Assembly: GCA_021737185.1 (NCBI GenBank)
Contig: JAIPEL010000002.1
Span: 1-64,000, forward strand
DNA from: Desulfobacterales bacterium
GTDB taxonomy: Bacteria > Desulfobacterota > Desulfobacteria > Desulfobacterales > CAFBRK01
Length of the DNA: 64,000 nt
Reading direction: 5' to 3'
In this document: positions 1 through 9,108 of the stretch, piece by piece
Layout of the letters: every line of letters begins with the position of its first letter
Numbering within the stretch: the first letter of the stretch is position 1
The notes under the pieces: model-generated
Seen by the model: only the letters and a program-made list of their open reading frames with translations
The model's database searches: none
Told to the model about the DNA's origin: nothing
Position numbers and translations under genes: made by a program

Positions 1-502
1 GAAGCTGGGCAACTGTTTGAGCCAGTTAGGCCGCGTTAAGACGGCCGCAGCGCAAACACTTGCATTTCTGTGGCGATCCCCATTTGCCGCTGACATTTTT
101 CTGTATCCTGATCAGCGGCCGTCTTTACGCGGCCTTGATAGCGAGTTTTGGCCGGCTGGAGAGCTGATACCCATCGGCCTTCGGCGGTCCCGGGCTGGAG
201 GATTCCGGATAAGCGCATTCATGAAATATTCGGGTTAACGATTTCAAGGATACGTTTCACTAGGAAAGCGGCGCCGTCGACAAGGCGGACACCTCCATTT
301 TCGGTGCGGCGGCGACCGAGCCGAGGATCACCATGCCGATCAGAAGCAGCGGCATGGCAAAATGATGTGCGGCGGGGGCCGGCCCTTCAAGAACGCAGCC
401 GGCGCACCGGACACGGAGCGCCGGCCGTAGGTGGCAGGAAGAAATGCAGTTACCATACGAATTCTGAAATTCTGGGGGCGGAGATGGTGTTCGCTGGAGA
501 AA
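1..502. other. Non-coding left edge
   Basis: No convincing gene is visible in this stretch. The reading frames here have no recognisable motif or good ribosome site. The only clear structure is the inverted repeat at 29-134, listed separately. Confidence 0.6.
29..134. repeat. 20-bp inverted repeat around a 66-base spacer
   Basis: The 20 bases at 29-48 are the reverse complement of 115-134 with one mismatch; both arms carry a GGCCG core. The spacer holds a second shorter complementary pair (CAGCGCAAA near 48-56 and TTTGCCGCTG near 83-92). It could be a folded RNA, a recombination or protein-binding site, or a degenerate mobile element. No T-run follows, so a terminator is unlikely. Confidence 0.55.
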
Positions 503-922
503 TCATTTCTGCCGCTTGAACAGATAGGTCGACTGCGGCGACGAATTGCCCGTACATGGGGCCTGCCCGCTGAATTGGATCATTTCCCATCCGTCTTTTC
601 CCAGCGTGTTCAACACGGCGATGATCGATGGTTCTGCCGTCGAGTCTTTTTTCTGGGTGTAGCTTTCGATAAACTCCTTGAATGCCGCCCTTCTCGACTC
701 CAGCCCCCTCGGGCTGTTTTCCGATTGATGCGCCCGGACTTCCTTGCCGTCCCCGTAGAAAAAATACACCGTGGTCGAAGATTTCAACTTCCCGGCATTT
801 TGGTGAACGACCACCAGCTCCCCGTACTCGAAATATGGCTTTCCGGCTGCCGCTCCGGAAACCAGCGTGAAGAACAGGATCATGATTACCGTACCTATCG
901 AGAGGAAATATGTCTTTTTCAT
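503..922 (-). CDS. Secreted hypothetical protein, 139 aa
   Basis: The start at 922 is chosen because it opens with a typical signal peptide (MKKTYFLSIGTVIMILFF then a small-residue cleavage region near AAAG) and has an AGGTG site seven bases upstream; the longer frame to 1081 adds a non-signal-like leader. The mature part of about 115 residues is polar, has one cysteine, and ends in a segment reading DGWEMIQFSG, which resembles the conserved core of small DUF4177-like proteins. That resemblance is only a pattern impression. Probably periplasmic or surface exposed. Monocistronic as far as can be seen. Confidence 0.6.
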   Translation of the reverse strand: MKKTYFLSIGTVIMILFFTLVSGAAAGKPYFEYGELVVVHQNAGKLKSSTTVYFFYGDGKEVRAHQSENSPRGLESRRAAFKEFIESYTQKKDSTAEPSIIAVLNTLGKDGWEMIQFSGQAPCTGNSSPQSTYLFKRQK

Positions 923-1347
923 TGCCGCACCTGTTTCTGTTGCCGGACCCGTCGGATCCGTTATGTCATAATTGAACAAAGGGTCTTTTGAAACGCCTTT
1001 ATGATAGGCATTGCCGGGCAGGTTGTGAAGGTGGGCAGGGCCATATTCTCCGTCTGCAGCTCGGGTTTCTGAAAAAGACAAGGACGTGCCTGTAAGGGCG
1101 TGTGTTGCAGATGCCTATTTTCTGGTCAACCAACCGTTTTTCGTGCTTTCCGGAACGGAAAATGTTCATAAAATGGTGTCAGCTCACTTTATTTGCTTGC
1201 TTTTCGGTTAAATAACGCTTATTGTTCATCCATCAATCAAGTCCCGCCTCAATCGCAGGACAGTCTCTCTCTGAAGGACCACCCCGTGTTATCAAGTGAC
1301 ATCCTCCAGTTTGCGACATTGAAATTTTTCGAAAGGAGGATGTTCTC
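923..1347. other. Intergenic region and cold-shock gene leader
   Basis: No gene is seen. The rightmost part is probably the 5' leader of the cold-shock gene, which in this family is often long and structured. The strong AGGAGG site lies at 1334-1339. An AT-rich patch near 1180-1225 is the likeliest promoter area, but no clean -35/-10 pair was found. Confidence 0.4.
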
Positions 1348-1548
1348 ATGAGCAATGGAACTGTCAAGTGGTTCAATGACCAAAAGGGTTACGGCTTTAT
1401 CGAGCAGGAAGACGGACCGGATGTATTCGTGCATCATTCAGCGATCAATATGACCGGTTTTAAATCCCTCAAAGAAGGCGACCAGGTCTCTTTTGACATC
1501 GAGCAGGGGCAAAAAGGCCCGTCTGCTGCCAATGTCACAGTGATCTAA
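1348..1548 (+). CDS. Cold-shock domain protein, 66 aa
   Basis: A complete CspA-type single cold-shock domain that binds single-stranded RNA/DNA and acts as an RNA chaperone. Both nucleic-acid-binding motifs are present: RNP1 (KGYGFIEQ, about residues 13-20) and RNP2 (VFVHHSAI, about 30-37), plus the opening GTVKWFN. Length is normal for the family. A very strong AGGAGG lies eight bases before the ATG, and a canonical terminator follows within about 20 bases, so the gene is a single-gene transcript. The paralogue type (constitutive or cold-induced) cannot be told from sequence. Confidence 0.97.
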   Translation: MSNGTVKWFNDQKGYGFIEQEDGPDVFVHHSAINMTGFKSLKEGDQVSFDIEQGQKGPSAANVTVI

Positions 1549-1568
1549 CCCTGCTTTCCAACCAGAAA

Positions 1569-1608
1569 AGGGCGTTCCTTCCGCGACGAAGGGACGCCCT
1601 TTTTTTTT
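1569..1608 (+). terminator. Intrinsic terminator of the cold-shock gene
   Basis: A 12-bp stem (1569-1580 with 1589-1600, one G-U pair) with a short loop is followed by eight T residues. Confidence 0.93.
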
Positions 1609-1728
1609 GCGCCTTTTCATTTCATTTCTCCAGCGGTCGAAACCTTTCCCGTCTAAGAATCATTTCCACGGCCCGTATTCGGGGAAACCATGCGGCCGCC
1701 TTATATATATAATGGAAGGAAAAAGGAT

Positions 1729-2067
1729 ATGCGGCATAAATATGTTATTTCATTAGGCAATTATGGCAAAAAGCTTCTGATCAAGGAATATGCGGATATC
1801 GACAAAAATCAGAAAAAACAAGTCCCTGAAATGCAGGTGAAAAACAAATATTCTTTCCTCTACGAGGAAACCTATGAAAGCGAAACGATTGTAAGCTCCA
1901 TTGCCAAAGGCGAGAACAGCCTGATTGCATCGCTTCGAACCCGGAATATGTTTCCCACAAGACCCCTTGCCATCAAGCTTGCCGAATCGGTCAGGACGCT
2001 ATACAAATCATCGAAAGGTGAAACTGTAGAGCTGTTCTTCGATGACATCGATATGGCGCCGGTATAA
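1729..2067 (+). CDS. Hypothetical protein, 112 aa
   Basis: The start at 1729 is preferred over the in-frame ATG at 1690 because a GGAAGGA/AAAAGGA site sits just before it, while 1690 lacks one. The product is soluble and basic at the N-terminus, has no cysteine, and ends in an acidic stretch (ELFFDDID). A central segment (ETIVSSIAKGENSLIASLRTR) suggests an alpha-helical regulatory or binding protein. I do not recognise the family. Codon use is slightly more AT-rich than the neighbours. Confidence 0.6.
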   Translation: MRHKYVISLGNYGKKLLIKEYADIDKNQKKQVPEMQVKNKYSFLYEETYESETIVSSIAKGENSLIASLRTRNMFPTRPLAIKLAESVRTLYKSSKGETVELFFDDIDMAPV

Positions 2068-2478
2068 ATCCCCTTTCCAAGGGGAGCGAAAAGAGGAAAC
2101 CCTCCTCTTGAAAATTGACCCCCCTGATCGCCGGCCGAATTTATCGTCCTGGATGTGCTGCCCAGCGGTGCTTTTTGAGGCCGCATTGACAGAACAGTAC
2201 CTCGTATTAGGTTTTTAAGTATAAAAAACCTCGGGTGGGATGCCTTTATCCAGTTCACCTCCGTATTCGGTCGGTATTGGCCGGCTCCTCCTCCTGCGCC
2301 CCGTCTTTTCCCGATGTTGTTCGTTTCTGTCTATTCGAGATAACCGGATAAGCCGAAACGGGCTGGCTCTGCTCCTGATTCGCATAGGCACTCTGGGTAA
2401 ACAACAAGAAGATTTCAGCAACGCGTGTAAACGGTGCAGGGAATCCTACCTGTCACGCGCCGACGATGGGAGGCAGAA
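2068..2478. other. Intergenic region
   Basis: Nothing convincing is encoded here. Frames on both strands are open for 60-80 codons, but these lack ribosome sites and have arginine/serine-rich compositions typical of shadow frames. Confidence 0.45.
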
Positions 2479-2871
2479 ATGAAAAAATTATTGATTTTCT
2501 TTTCGGCAGGCTGTCTGGGTGCACTGGCCAACAGCATCGCCCTGTGGCTGTTCGGATATTTCGGCATCACCACATCCCTTGGAGTATCGCTTGCGCCGGC
2601 CTTGACGCCGAACTGGCTCTATCCTCGAATCGTCTGGGGAGGCCTCTGGGGCCTGTTGTTCATTCTGCCTATGCTCAAATCCAGGCTGCTGCTCAAAGGC
2701 GCGGTGCTGAGCCTGTTTCCCACGGTCGTTCAACTGTTCGTCGTGTTTCCGCTAAAAGCGAACAAGGGAATCGCCGGAGTCGAGCTGGGGCTGCTCACGC
2801 CGGTGTTCGTGCTGTTTTTCAACTGGGTGTGGGGTTTCTTTTCGGCGCTGACCATAAAAATTACAAGATAG
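2479..2871 (+). CDS. Small integral membrane protein, 130 aa
   Basis: Start chosen at 2479 because a GGGAGGC site precedes it. The product is almost entirely hydrophobic, with about four membrane-spanning segments (roughly residues 5-25, 45-65, 72-92 and 105-125) separated by short loops. A small-residue-rich first helix (GCLGALANSIALWLFGYFG) suggests helix packing. I do not recognise a named family. It stands alone between a non-coding stretch and the exchanger gene 86 bases downstream, so it may share a transcript with that gene. Confidence 0.75.
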   Translation: MKKLLIFFSAGCLGALANSIALWLFGYFGITTSLGVSLAPALTPNWLYPRIVWGGLWGLLFILPMLKSRLLLKGAVLSLFPTVVQLFVVFPLKANKGIAGVELGLLTPVFVLFFNWVWGFFSALTIKITR

Positions 2872-2957
2872 AGCATCCATTGCATCGAATTCTATCTCGA
2901 ACTCCCTTATGACAGTGGCACCATGAAATTTTCAGCCAAATAGTTCCTAAAAGTCAA

Positions 2958-3929
2958 ATGGCTTTGACTCTTCCAATTCTGGCGGTGTTATCCGGCATGG
3001 TCCTGCTCGTCTGGGCAGCGAACCGGTTCGTGGAAGGTGCAGCCAGTGCGGCGCGGCATTTGGGTGCACCGCCTCTGCTCATCGGCATGGTGGTGGTTGG
3101 TTTCGGCACCTCCACCCCGGAAATGACGGTATCGGCCCTTGCCGCTGTCGAGGGCAACCCTGGCATCGCCCTTGGAAACGCCTATGGCTCGAACATCACG
3201 AATATCGCGCTGATCCTCGGGCTGACGGCCCTGGTCAGTCCCATCGCCGTGCATTCGCAGGTGCTTCGCAAGGAGCTGCCGATACTCATCGCGGCCACCG
3301 CACTGCCCGCCGGCCAGCTTGCCGATGGCGTTCTTTCACGCATCGATGCGGCCGTGCTGCTGATCGTCTTTGCCGGTTTGGTGACCTGGTCCATCTGGCA
3401 GGGGATGAAAAAAAAGACGGATGCGCTGGGCAGTGAAATGGAAAAGGAGCTCACGGCGCGTGCCATGCCGATTCAACGGGCGATCGCATGGCTGGTCATC
3501 GGGCTGATCCTGCTGATCGCAAGTTCCCGCATGCTGGTCTGGGGAGCGGTGAAAATCGCCCAGGGCGCCGGAATCGACGATCTGATCATCGGCTTGACCA
3601 TTGTCGCGCTGGGCACCTCTTTGCCGGAGCTGGCGTCGTCCGTGGCCGCCGTTCGGAAAAAGGAACATGAACTTGCCCTGGGCAATGTCCTCGGATCGAA
3701 CCTGTTCAATACGTTGGCCGTAGTGGGCATCGCGGGAGCGATTCATCCGGTCGCCGCGCCTCCGGAAATTCTGTCGCGGGACATGGTGGTGATGGGAATT
3801 CTCAGCCTGTCGCTTTTTTTCCTCGGATACGGCTTCAGGGGACGCCCCGGCAGAATCAACCGCATGGAAGGGGCGGCGCTTCTTTTGTGCTACTGCGGAT
3901 ACACCATCTTTCTGCTGTCCGGAATGTAA
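2958..3929 (+). CDS. CaxA/YrbG-type calcium/sodium antiporter
   Basis: An inner-membrane cation exchanger of the CaCA superfamily. The two inverted alpha-repeats are clear: the first has GFGTSTPE and GNAYGSNITN (about residues 52-85), the second has ALGTSLPE and GNVLGSNLFN (about 217-250). The glutamate and asparagine residues of these motifs form the ion site in characterised relatives. Length (323 aa) and about ten membrane segments are normal. No good ribosome site is visible, but the start matches the family N-terminus. It converges on the PII-like gene 17 bases away. It heads a row of cation-handling genes. The exchanged ion (Ca2+, Na+ or both) is inferred from the family. Confidence 0.93.
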   Translation: MALTLPILAVLSGMVLLVWAANRFVEGAASAARHLGAPPLLIGMVVVGFGTSTPEMTVSALAAVEGNPGIALGNAYGSNITNIALILGLTALVSPIAVHSQVLRKELPILIAATALPAGQLADGVLSRIDAAVLLIVFAGLVTWSIWQGMKKKTDALGSEMEKELTARAMPIQRAIAWLVIGLILLIASSRMLVWGAVKIAQGAGIDDLIIGLTIVALGTSLPELASSVAAVRKKEHELALGNVLGSNLFNTLAVVGIAGAIHPVAAPPEILSRDMVVMGILSLSLFFLGYGFRGRPGRINRMEGAALLLCYCGYTIFLLSGM

Positions 3930-3946
3930 GCGGATTGCACGGCCGG

Positions 3947-5074
3947 CTACTGTCTTCCCACATAGGTAAATGCCTTGGAAGTCTGGCGGATGTGAACCTG
4001 GCCGTGGCATCGGTCCGTGAAGGCGCCCGCCTCCCGAAGTGCCGCAACTACTGCAAAGACGGTGCTTTCCGGGACCACCATGCTGCAAGCATCCCGCGCA
4101 AGCGGTATATCGCTCAAGGGGGAATCGGCGGAGCGGATATGTTTCGCATGGCACATGGTGGCCCCGCCGGCCCCGGCCGCCATCGACGCCTCTACGAGCT
4201 TTATTCCTGTACCGGCGTCGCATAGAAGCGTAAGGTCCACCAGATTTCGAATATAGACTTTTTTTTGCCGGCCCTTTTTCTCAAAAACGCTTTTTCGGTT
4301 TCGCCAGTCTGTATTTCCCCGGATGCTGTCTAATACGGTGATGATCTGCTCGATGCTGGCCGCATAGCGCTGCTCTCCGCGCTTCACACGGAGATTGATC
4401 AGTCCTTTTTTGACCGGAAAACCGTAGATAAAACCGCTGCCCGGCCTGGACAGCTGCCCGGCCTCGATCATCATCTCCATGATATTGTTGGCTTCATAAG
4501 GCATGGTGAACGACTGCACGATCTCCTTTTCTGCGGGAATGGTGATCCGCAAAAGGCCCATTTTGTCCCGAACACCGGTCCCGGTCCCGAAATGAATGGA
4601 CGGCACGCACATGCCCATGTCCAGCGGGATCCTGGCCACCGTGTCTCCCTCGCCCCGCTTCATGATGCAGCAGATGCCGATGCAGGGATGCAGATGGATG
4701 GACGGCGCCTTGAACTCGAACGACGGCAGCTCATTTTCCACACAAAGATCGTGGCTCTTCAGCAACGTCACCTCTTCGGCGATTACCGTTCCTCTTCCCG
4801 GAAAATAGAGCTCTCCTTTGTCGATGATCAGACTGATGAGAGAATCTTCCAATTCCGGATTCACGAGAAAAAAGAGGGTGTCCAATGGGTCTTCGGCAAG
4901 ATCCCGCCCGGGCAGAAGGGAGAAGACCCCTTTTTTTTCTTCGATGACGAGCGAGCGGGCGGAATAGATATGACAGTCCTGAACCCCCGCTTCTTTCAAT
5001 GCATCCAGCACATCCTTGGATATGTTCCGGTGCAGGTATGCGGTAATGCGGGAGACGGTCCGGTTGCACTCCAT
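3947..5074 (-). CDS. Triple-domain PII-like regulatory protein
   Basis: A 375-residue protein that reads as three PII-like (ferredoxin-fold) domains in tandem: about residues 1-110, 120-230 and 235-375. Recurrent features are a helix of the form ALKEAG / MMIEAG / ALREAG and strand-turns such as GRGTV and HFGTGTGV. Classic PII proteins are trimers of about 112 residues, so one chain may mimic a whole trimer. The gene lies 11 bases downstream of the DUF1538 transporter with its own AGGAGA site, so both are surely one operon. By analogy with GlnK-AmtB it likely binds a nucleotide and gates the transporter. The T-loop regions diverge from GlnB/GlnK and no uridylylation tyrosine motif is evident. 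Confidence 0.75.
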   Translation of the reverse strand: MECNRTVSRITAYLHRNISKDVLDALKEAGVQDCHIYSARSLVIEEKKGVFSLLPGRDLAEDPLDTLFFLVNPELEDSLISLIIDKGELYFPGRGTVIAEEVTLLKSHDLCVENELPSFEFKAPSIHLHPCIGICCIMKRGEGDTVARIPLDMGMCVPSIHFGTGTGVRDKMGLLRITIPAEKEIVQSFTMPYEANNIMEMMIEAGQLSRPGSGFIYGFPVKKGLINLRVKRGEQRYAASIEQIITVLDSIRGNTDWRNRKSVFEKKGRQKKVYIRNLVDLTLLCDAGTGIKLVEASMAAGAGGATMCHAKHIRSADSPLSDIPLARDACSMVVPESTVFAVVAALREAGAFTDRCHGQVHIRQTSKAFTYVGRQ

Positions 5075-5085
5075 GGTTTCTCCTT

Positions 5086-7071
5086 TTATGTCTCTGCCGA
5101 AGCGTCTTCTTCCAGTGCGGCCTTTCTTTTCCGGTTGATGTGGAGCCCGAACAGAAGAACGGAAAGAATCGGGAACACCGATGCGGAAGCCAGAATGCCG
5201 AACCCTTCCACGACGCCTACCTGAGAGCCGATGCCAAGACCCATGGCAAGCACCAGGGGAACGGTGATCGGCCCGGTCGTGACGCCGGCGCTGTCCCAGC
5301 CGATGTTCACGAATTCTTCGGTCGAAAGCTTCGTCACAACCAACAGCAGGACGTAGGGGGGCAGCAAAATCCAGGCAAGGGGAATGGCCAGAACGATTTT
5401 GGTCACCCCCAGGGCAATGCCGGCGCCGACCCCGATGGCCACGGCCTGCATGAGAAATGACTTTTTAAAAGTCCCGGCGGTGACTTCCTCCACGGTGATG
5501 CCCAGGGCGTTCAACGCCGGCTCGGCCAGCGTGGCCCCGTATCCCATGATAAAGGCGAATAAAACAACGACGAAAACCCCGGCCAAGGGGCTTCCGGAGC
5601 CGAACAGCGGCCCCTTGGTCGGCGTGTAGTAGTATTTTCCGGTTTCAGGATCGAAGGCGGCCGAATCATAGGGGATGCTTTGGACCTTTCCGTTTTTTTC
5701 GACAAAGAAAAAGTGGTGCTTTCTGCCGTCTTCGGAGATGGCTGTTTTGACCAGGTCCGGGTCGAAATCGGCAATCGTTCGGTCTTCTTCGGGGATGGGG
5801 ATCGCCTTGAAAGCTGCCGGCAGCTTGTTTCCCACCTGGGTTCCCAGCTTGTCCAGCCCCAGTTCGATGCCGATGCTGAAGGTTGCCAGCCCGAGAATGC
5901 AGAAGAAAATGCCCAGCAAAATTTCATCGGGATAGGGCAGGGCCTCCCGCACCAGAAGAAAAAAAACCAGAAAAAGCGGTATGGTGAGCAGTCCGATGGC
6001 CTTGAAGGCAGCGGCAAAATTCTTCCCGACCAATTGCTGCATACCGATTCCGGCTTGGCTGGCCGTTGCGGGGCTGCCGGTTTTGGATGGGTTCGGCACC
6101 GGCAAAGATGGGGCGGTTTTTGGGGCATTGTTTCCGAAAAAGGCGGCCTGGGTTTCAGGATCGGCCTCGGATTGGACGTATTGTGTCAGTGCATCGCCGT
6201 CCTTGAAAAGCCGCTCGATTTTCGATCGGTTTTCTGCGGTGAAGAATTCGGCCCTGTCCATGGGTTCGGGGGCGGATCCGTTGAAAAAAAGGCCCAGGCC
6301 GAGTACGCAGATCGCCGGAAGCAAAGAAGCAAGGGTTACGACCCCGAATCCGGTGGTGCCCGACTCGACCGATCCCACCATTCTGGAAACTCCGATTCCC
6401 AATGCCAGCACCAACGGCACGGTGACCGGACCGGTGGTCACGGCGCCGCAATCCCACGCCAGGCCGATGATGCTTTTCATGTTTTCGTCGAAATTCGCCC
6501 AGGCCGTGATCAGGACCAATGCACCGACAAAGACGTAGATAAACGGCTTGAGGGAGATGCTGTAGTAGAAGCGGAGCATCCCCAGCCCGACCGCCAGGCC
6601 GACCCCGCTTCCCACGGAATAAACGAGATAGTGAGGGTACTTGTTGAGCAGCAGAAATAAAAGCGGCGCTTCCCAGGGCTTCACCGACGTTCCCGCCATC
6701 TGCAGGACCTGGATGGACGGTTCGGCCAGGGTCGCCAGAAACCCGAGAACCAGGGCAAAGGCCACGACGATCCAGATTGACGCTTTTTTGGGAAGTCCCC
6801 CGCCCACAAGAGACCCGAGGCGCATCAGCCCTAAAAACAGGCCTTCCATAAAGAAGGTCAGACCGACGACCACAAGCCCGATTCCGACGGCGACCACGGA
6901 CGCCTCGAAAATTTTGATTTTCAGGATGAACACCTGAAAAAACACCAGATACAGAATGATCAGCCAGACCGATTTGATCTGGGTCATCAACCGGTCCTTG
7001 ACGTAAGGGGCCAGCAGGGCCATGGCCTGGCGTGCGCCGAGCTTGATTCGCTGCGGTTTTTTAGCGGTCAC
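5086..7071 (-). CDS. DUF1538 double-repeat transporter (UmpAB-like fusion)
   Basis: A 661-residue inner-membrane protein made of two homologous DUF1538 repeats (about residues 1-260 and 350-640). Each carries the signatures TLAEPSIQVL / TLAEPALNAL and a matching WD-x-GAVTTGPVTVPLV / WDSAGVTTGPITVPLV segment. A soluble linker of about 80-100 residues rich in Pro/Thr/Ala separates them. Two separate DUF1538 proteins (UmpA and UmpB, Halomonas) have been reported as a two-component Na+(Li+,K+)/H+ antiporter; here both are one chain. The start is a GTG with an AGGTGA site upstream. It is co-transcribed with the PII-like gene that follows. The substrate in this organism is inferred. Confidence 0.85.
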   Translation of the reverse strand: MTAKKPQRIKLGARQAMALLAPYVKDRLMTQIKSVWLIILYLVFFQVFILKIKIFEASVVAVGIGLVVVGLTFFMEGLFLGLMRLGSLVGGGLPKKASIWIVVAFALVLGFLATLAEPSIQVLQMAGTSVKPWEAPLLFLLLNKYPHYLVYSVGSGVGLAVGLGMLRFYYSISLKPFIYVFVGALVLITAWANFDENMKSIIGLAWDCGAVTTGPVTVPLVLALGIGVSRMVGSVESGTTGFGVVTLASLLPAICVLGLGLFFNGSAPEPMDRAEFFTAENRSKIERLFKDGDALTQYVQSEADPETQAAFFGNNAPKTAPSLPVPNPSKTGSPATASQAGIGMQQLVGKNFAAAFKAIGLLTIPLFLVFFLLVREALPYPDEILLGIFFCILGLATFSIGIELGLDKLGTQVGNKLPAAFKAIPIPEEDRTIADFDPDLVKTAISEDGRKHHFFFVEKNGKVQSIPYDSAAFDPETGKYYYTPTKGPLFGSGSPLAGVFVVVLFAFIMGYGATLAEPALNALGITVEEVTAGTFKKSFLMQAVAIGVGAGIALGVTKIVLAIPLAWILLPPYVLLLVVTKLSTEEFVNIGWDSAGVTTGPITVPLVLAMGLGIGSQVGVVEGFGILASASVFPILSVLLFGLHINRKRKAALEEDASAET

Positions 7072-7168
7072 TTTTTTTCACCTGTAGGATTCAACTTGGG
7101 TGCCGACTGAAAAGTCAAAAAAATGGCGTCATCATCTCGCCGCTGTCGCCGTGGCATGTCGGTTTCAC

Positions 7169-7213
7169 CTCAACCTTCGGGTTTCGTCTCCACCATGAAT
7201 CCCGAGAGTTGAG
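7169..7213. repeat. Inverted repeat with CTCAACTTTCGGG-type arms
   Basis: The 18 bases at 7169-7186 are nearly the reverse complement of 7197-7213, leaving a loop of about ten bases. The same arm sequence recurs at both ends of the larger repeat at 9109-9355, so this is a dispersed element rather than a gene-specific hairpin. No T-run is present. It lies in the gap between the DUF1538 transporter and the end of khtU. Confidence 0.7.
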
Positions 7214-7255
7214 TTTCGCCCTGCACGAGGGACCGAAAGAACTCCCGGCGGCGGC

Positions 7256-8446
7256 CTATTCTGCAGCCCTTGCCCGTTGTTCGTTTTCGCGGCCTGCCGG
7301 GCGCTTGACCCACTTTTCGTGATACCAGTTGGCGATGCGCGGCGCCCGGCCGAAAAGATACACGCCGACGAATGCCGTGATCAGAATGTAAAATCCGCTG
7401 AAGATTCTGAGCGCCGGCACTGCAAGACTGGCGATGATTGCGGAAAATTCCCCCCGCTGCACCATGGAAAAGGCCGCGCGGCAGGAAACCTTCGGACTCA
7501 AGCCAAAAAGTCGGCCTCCGGTGTAAGCCGTAATGATTTTACCGGCAATCCCGAGCAGCACGAGGGCGGCCATCAGCCCCATGAAGGGAATGCCCTCCGT
7601 GAAATCGATGGTCGTGCCGAACCAGAAGAAAAAAAACGGCAGCACGAGATCCCGGGCGGGCAGGAGCAGGTGTTCGATTTCCGTGGCCCGGCCAGTTTCC
7701 GACAGCATGACCCCGGCCATGAACGCGCCCAGGATTTCAGAAAGGCCCAGCGCCATGGCCAGGCCGGCGTAGCCCAGGGCCAGCCCTACGGCCAGAAGCG
7801 GCATGAAGTCGGTCTCGATGTATTTGCCGATGAAGGCGTTCAGGCGCCGGAAGCCGAAATAGCCGATGAATGCGGCGCCGAACACCAGCAAAAGGATTTT
7901 TGCCGCCAGTGCCAACAGGTATGCTGCCGAGACCTGACCGCCGCCGCCGATGCCGGCGATGAAAGAAACCAGAATCGGGGCGATCAGGTCTTCGAAAATG
8001 AGCAGGGCCAGAATAAACTCCGCCTCGGGATTTGCCAGCCGCTTGTATTCATCTAACATTTTGGCGGAGATGGAGGAGCTGGTCGCATAGGCGATGGAAC
8101 CGATGACAAACGCAGAAAAAAGGTCCAAGCCGAACAGCAGCGCCAGGGTCATGGCCCCGCCCAAGTTCAACGCTGCGTCAATGAGTCCGGCCGGCCAGAT
8201 CCGGCGGGAGATGGCCACCATGCGGGCAAGGGGAAACTCGAGGCCCAGAATGAAAAACAGCAGCACGATGCCGATTTCAGCGGCGATATGAACCAGTTCA
8301 TTTTCAAAAAAAAACGAGGAAACGACGGCGCCCAGGGCAATATACATCAGAACCGACGGCAGTCTGAGCTTCTGGGAGGCAAAGCTGACGGCAAAAAAGG
8401 TGCACATCATCAGGCCGGCAAGAAGAAGAAAAGGAAGATTTTCCAC
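7256..8446 (-). CDS. khtU: KhtU-like K+/H+ antiporter membrane subunit
   Basis: A 396-residue CPA2-family (Kef/KhtU) cation:proton antiporter in the inner membrane, with 12-13 hydrophobic segments. Visible signatures are FFILGLEFPLARM (about residues 63-75), AYATSSSISAKML in the fourth/fifth helix region, and a conserved MVQRGEFSAI near residue 330. The GTG start lies three bases after the khtT stop and is probably translationally coupled to it. In Bacillus the KhtU subunit is gated by KhtT, and the pairing here supports that assignment over other Kef members. It likely exports K+ for pH or osmotic control. Confidence 0.88.
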   Translation of the reverse strand: MENLPFLLLAGLMMCTFFAVSFASQKLRLPSVLMYIALGAVVSSFFFENELVHIAAEIGIVLLFFILGLEFPLARMVAISRRIWPAGLIDAALNLGGAMTLALLFGLDLFSAFVIGSIAYATSSSISAKMLDEYKRLANPEAEFILALLIFEDLIAPILVSFIAGIGGGGQVSAAYLLALAAKILLLVFGAAFIGYFGFRRLNAFIGKYIETDFMPLLAVGLALGYAGLAMALGLSEILGAFMAGVMLSETGRATEIEHLLLPARDLVLPFFFFWFGTTIDFTEGIPFMGLMAALVLLGIAGKIITAYTGGRLFGLSPKVSCRAAFSMVQRGEFSAIIASLAVPALRIFSGFYILITAFVGVYLFGRAPRIANWYHEKWVKRPAGRENEQRARAAE

Positions 8447-8449
8447 GGT

Positions 8450-8989
8450 CTACTTTCGCTCAGCGCCGGTATCAGGGGTGGATTCGTCCGCGTCGGATCC
8501 GTTGGAGCAGGATTGGCAAAGCTCGTCCACTTTTTTCGTCTGGTCCCGGTTGCCGATCACCATCAGCGTGTCTCCGGGCAGAACCACCTCATTCACGTCG
8601 GGGCTGCCGATCATGTCCTTGCCGCGCTGGATGCCGATGATAGTAGCCCCTGTCTTGCTCCTGAGCCGGGAGTCGATGATCGTCTGGTTGGCCAGTTCGC
8701 TTTCCGGGCAGACCTTCACCCATTCGATGCGAACGCTCTTTAACAGGAGCTCCACCCGGTCGTCGGCCACCGGCTGGTAGTCCACCCCCATGAGGATGGT
8801 GCCCAGATGGCGCGCTTCTTCATCGCTGAATTTGACCATGAGATCGGGCTCGTCCTCCTCGGCGTCGGCAAAATGGTAAATCTCCCGGTGTCCGCTCTGG
8901 TGCAGGATGACCACGATATGGTCGCCGTCCGCCGTGGTAAAGGCGTAGCGTTTGCCGACTCCCGGCAGGTCCCCGGTTTTGATCTCCAT
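8450..8989 (-). CDS. khtT: KhtT-like regulatory subunit with TrkA-C domain
   Basis: A cytosolic regulatory partner of the antiporter. The N-terminal 80 residues match KhtT (DLPGVGKRYAF, GDHIVVILHQSG, REIYHF). The C-terminal RCK_C/TrkA-C domain (about residues 85-165) ends with VVLPGDTLMVIGN, the usual ligand-binding fold for nucleotides such as c-di-AMP in relatives. A polar tail with two cysteines (LCQSCSNGSDAD) follows and looks lineage-specific. A GGAGG site precedes the ATG. First gene of a two-gene operon with khtU. Confidence 0.9.
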   Translation of the reverse strand: MEIKTGDLPGVGKRYAFTTADGDHIVVILHQSGHREIYHFADAEEDEPDLMVKFSDEEARHLGTILMGVDYQPVADDRVELLLKSVRIEWVKVCPESELANQTIIDSRLRSKTGATIIGIQRGKDMIGSPDVNEVVLPGDTLMVIGNRDQTKKVDELCQSCSNGSDADESTPDTGAERK

Positions 8990-9108
8990 ATCCGCCTCCG
9001 TATGATGTGTGGGTGTAAAATTGCCTGTGCGATTTTATAAACGTTGTATCGAAAAAATGTTCAACGAACAATATCCGGTGAGCGTATAGCGGGCGCTGCG
9101 GCCCAAGC

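Noticed and set aside
2215-2482. Short frames on both strands
   Set aside because: No ribosome sites, arginine-rich composition, and no motifs.
3336-4223. A 295-codon frame on the - strand
   Set aside because: It overlaps the antiporter antisense and the PII-like gene in another frame, and has a His/Arg-rich composition of a shadow.
5680-6660. A 326-codon frame on the + strand
   Set aside because: It lies antisense to the DUF1538 transporter and has no ribosome site or recognisable domain.
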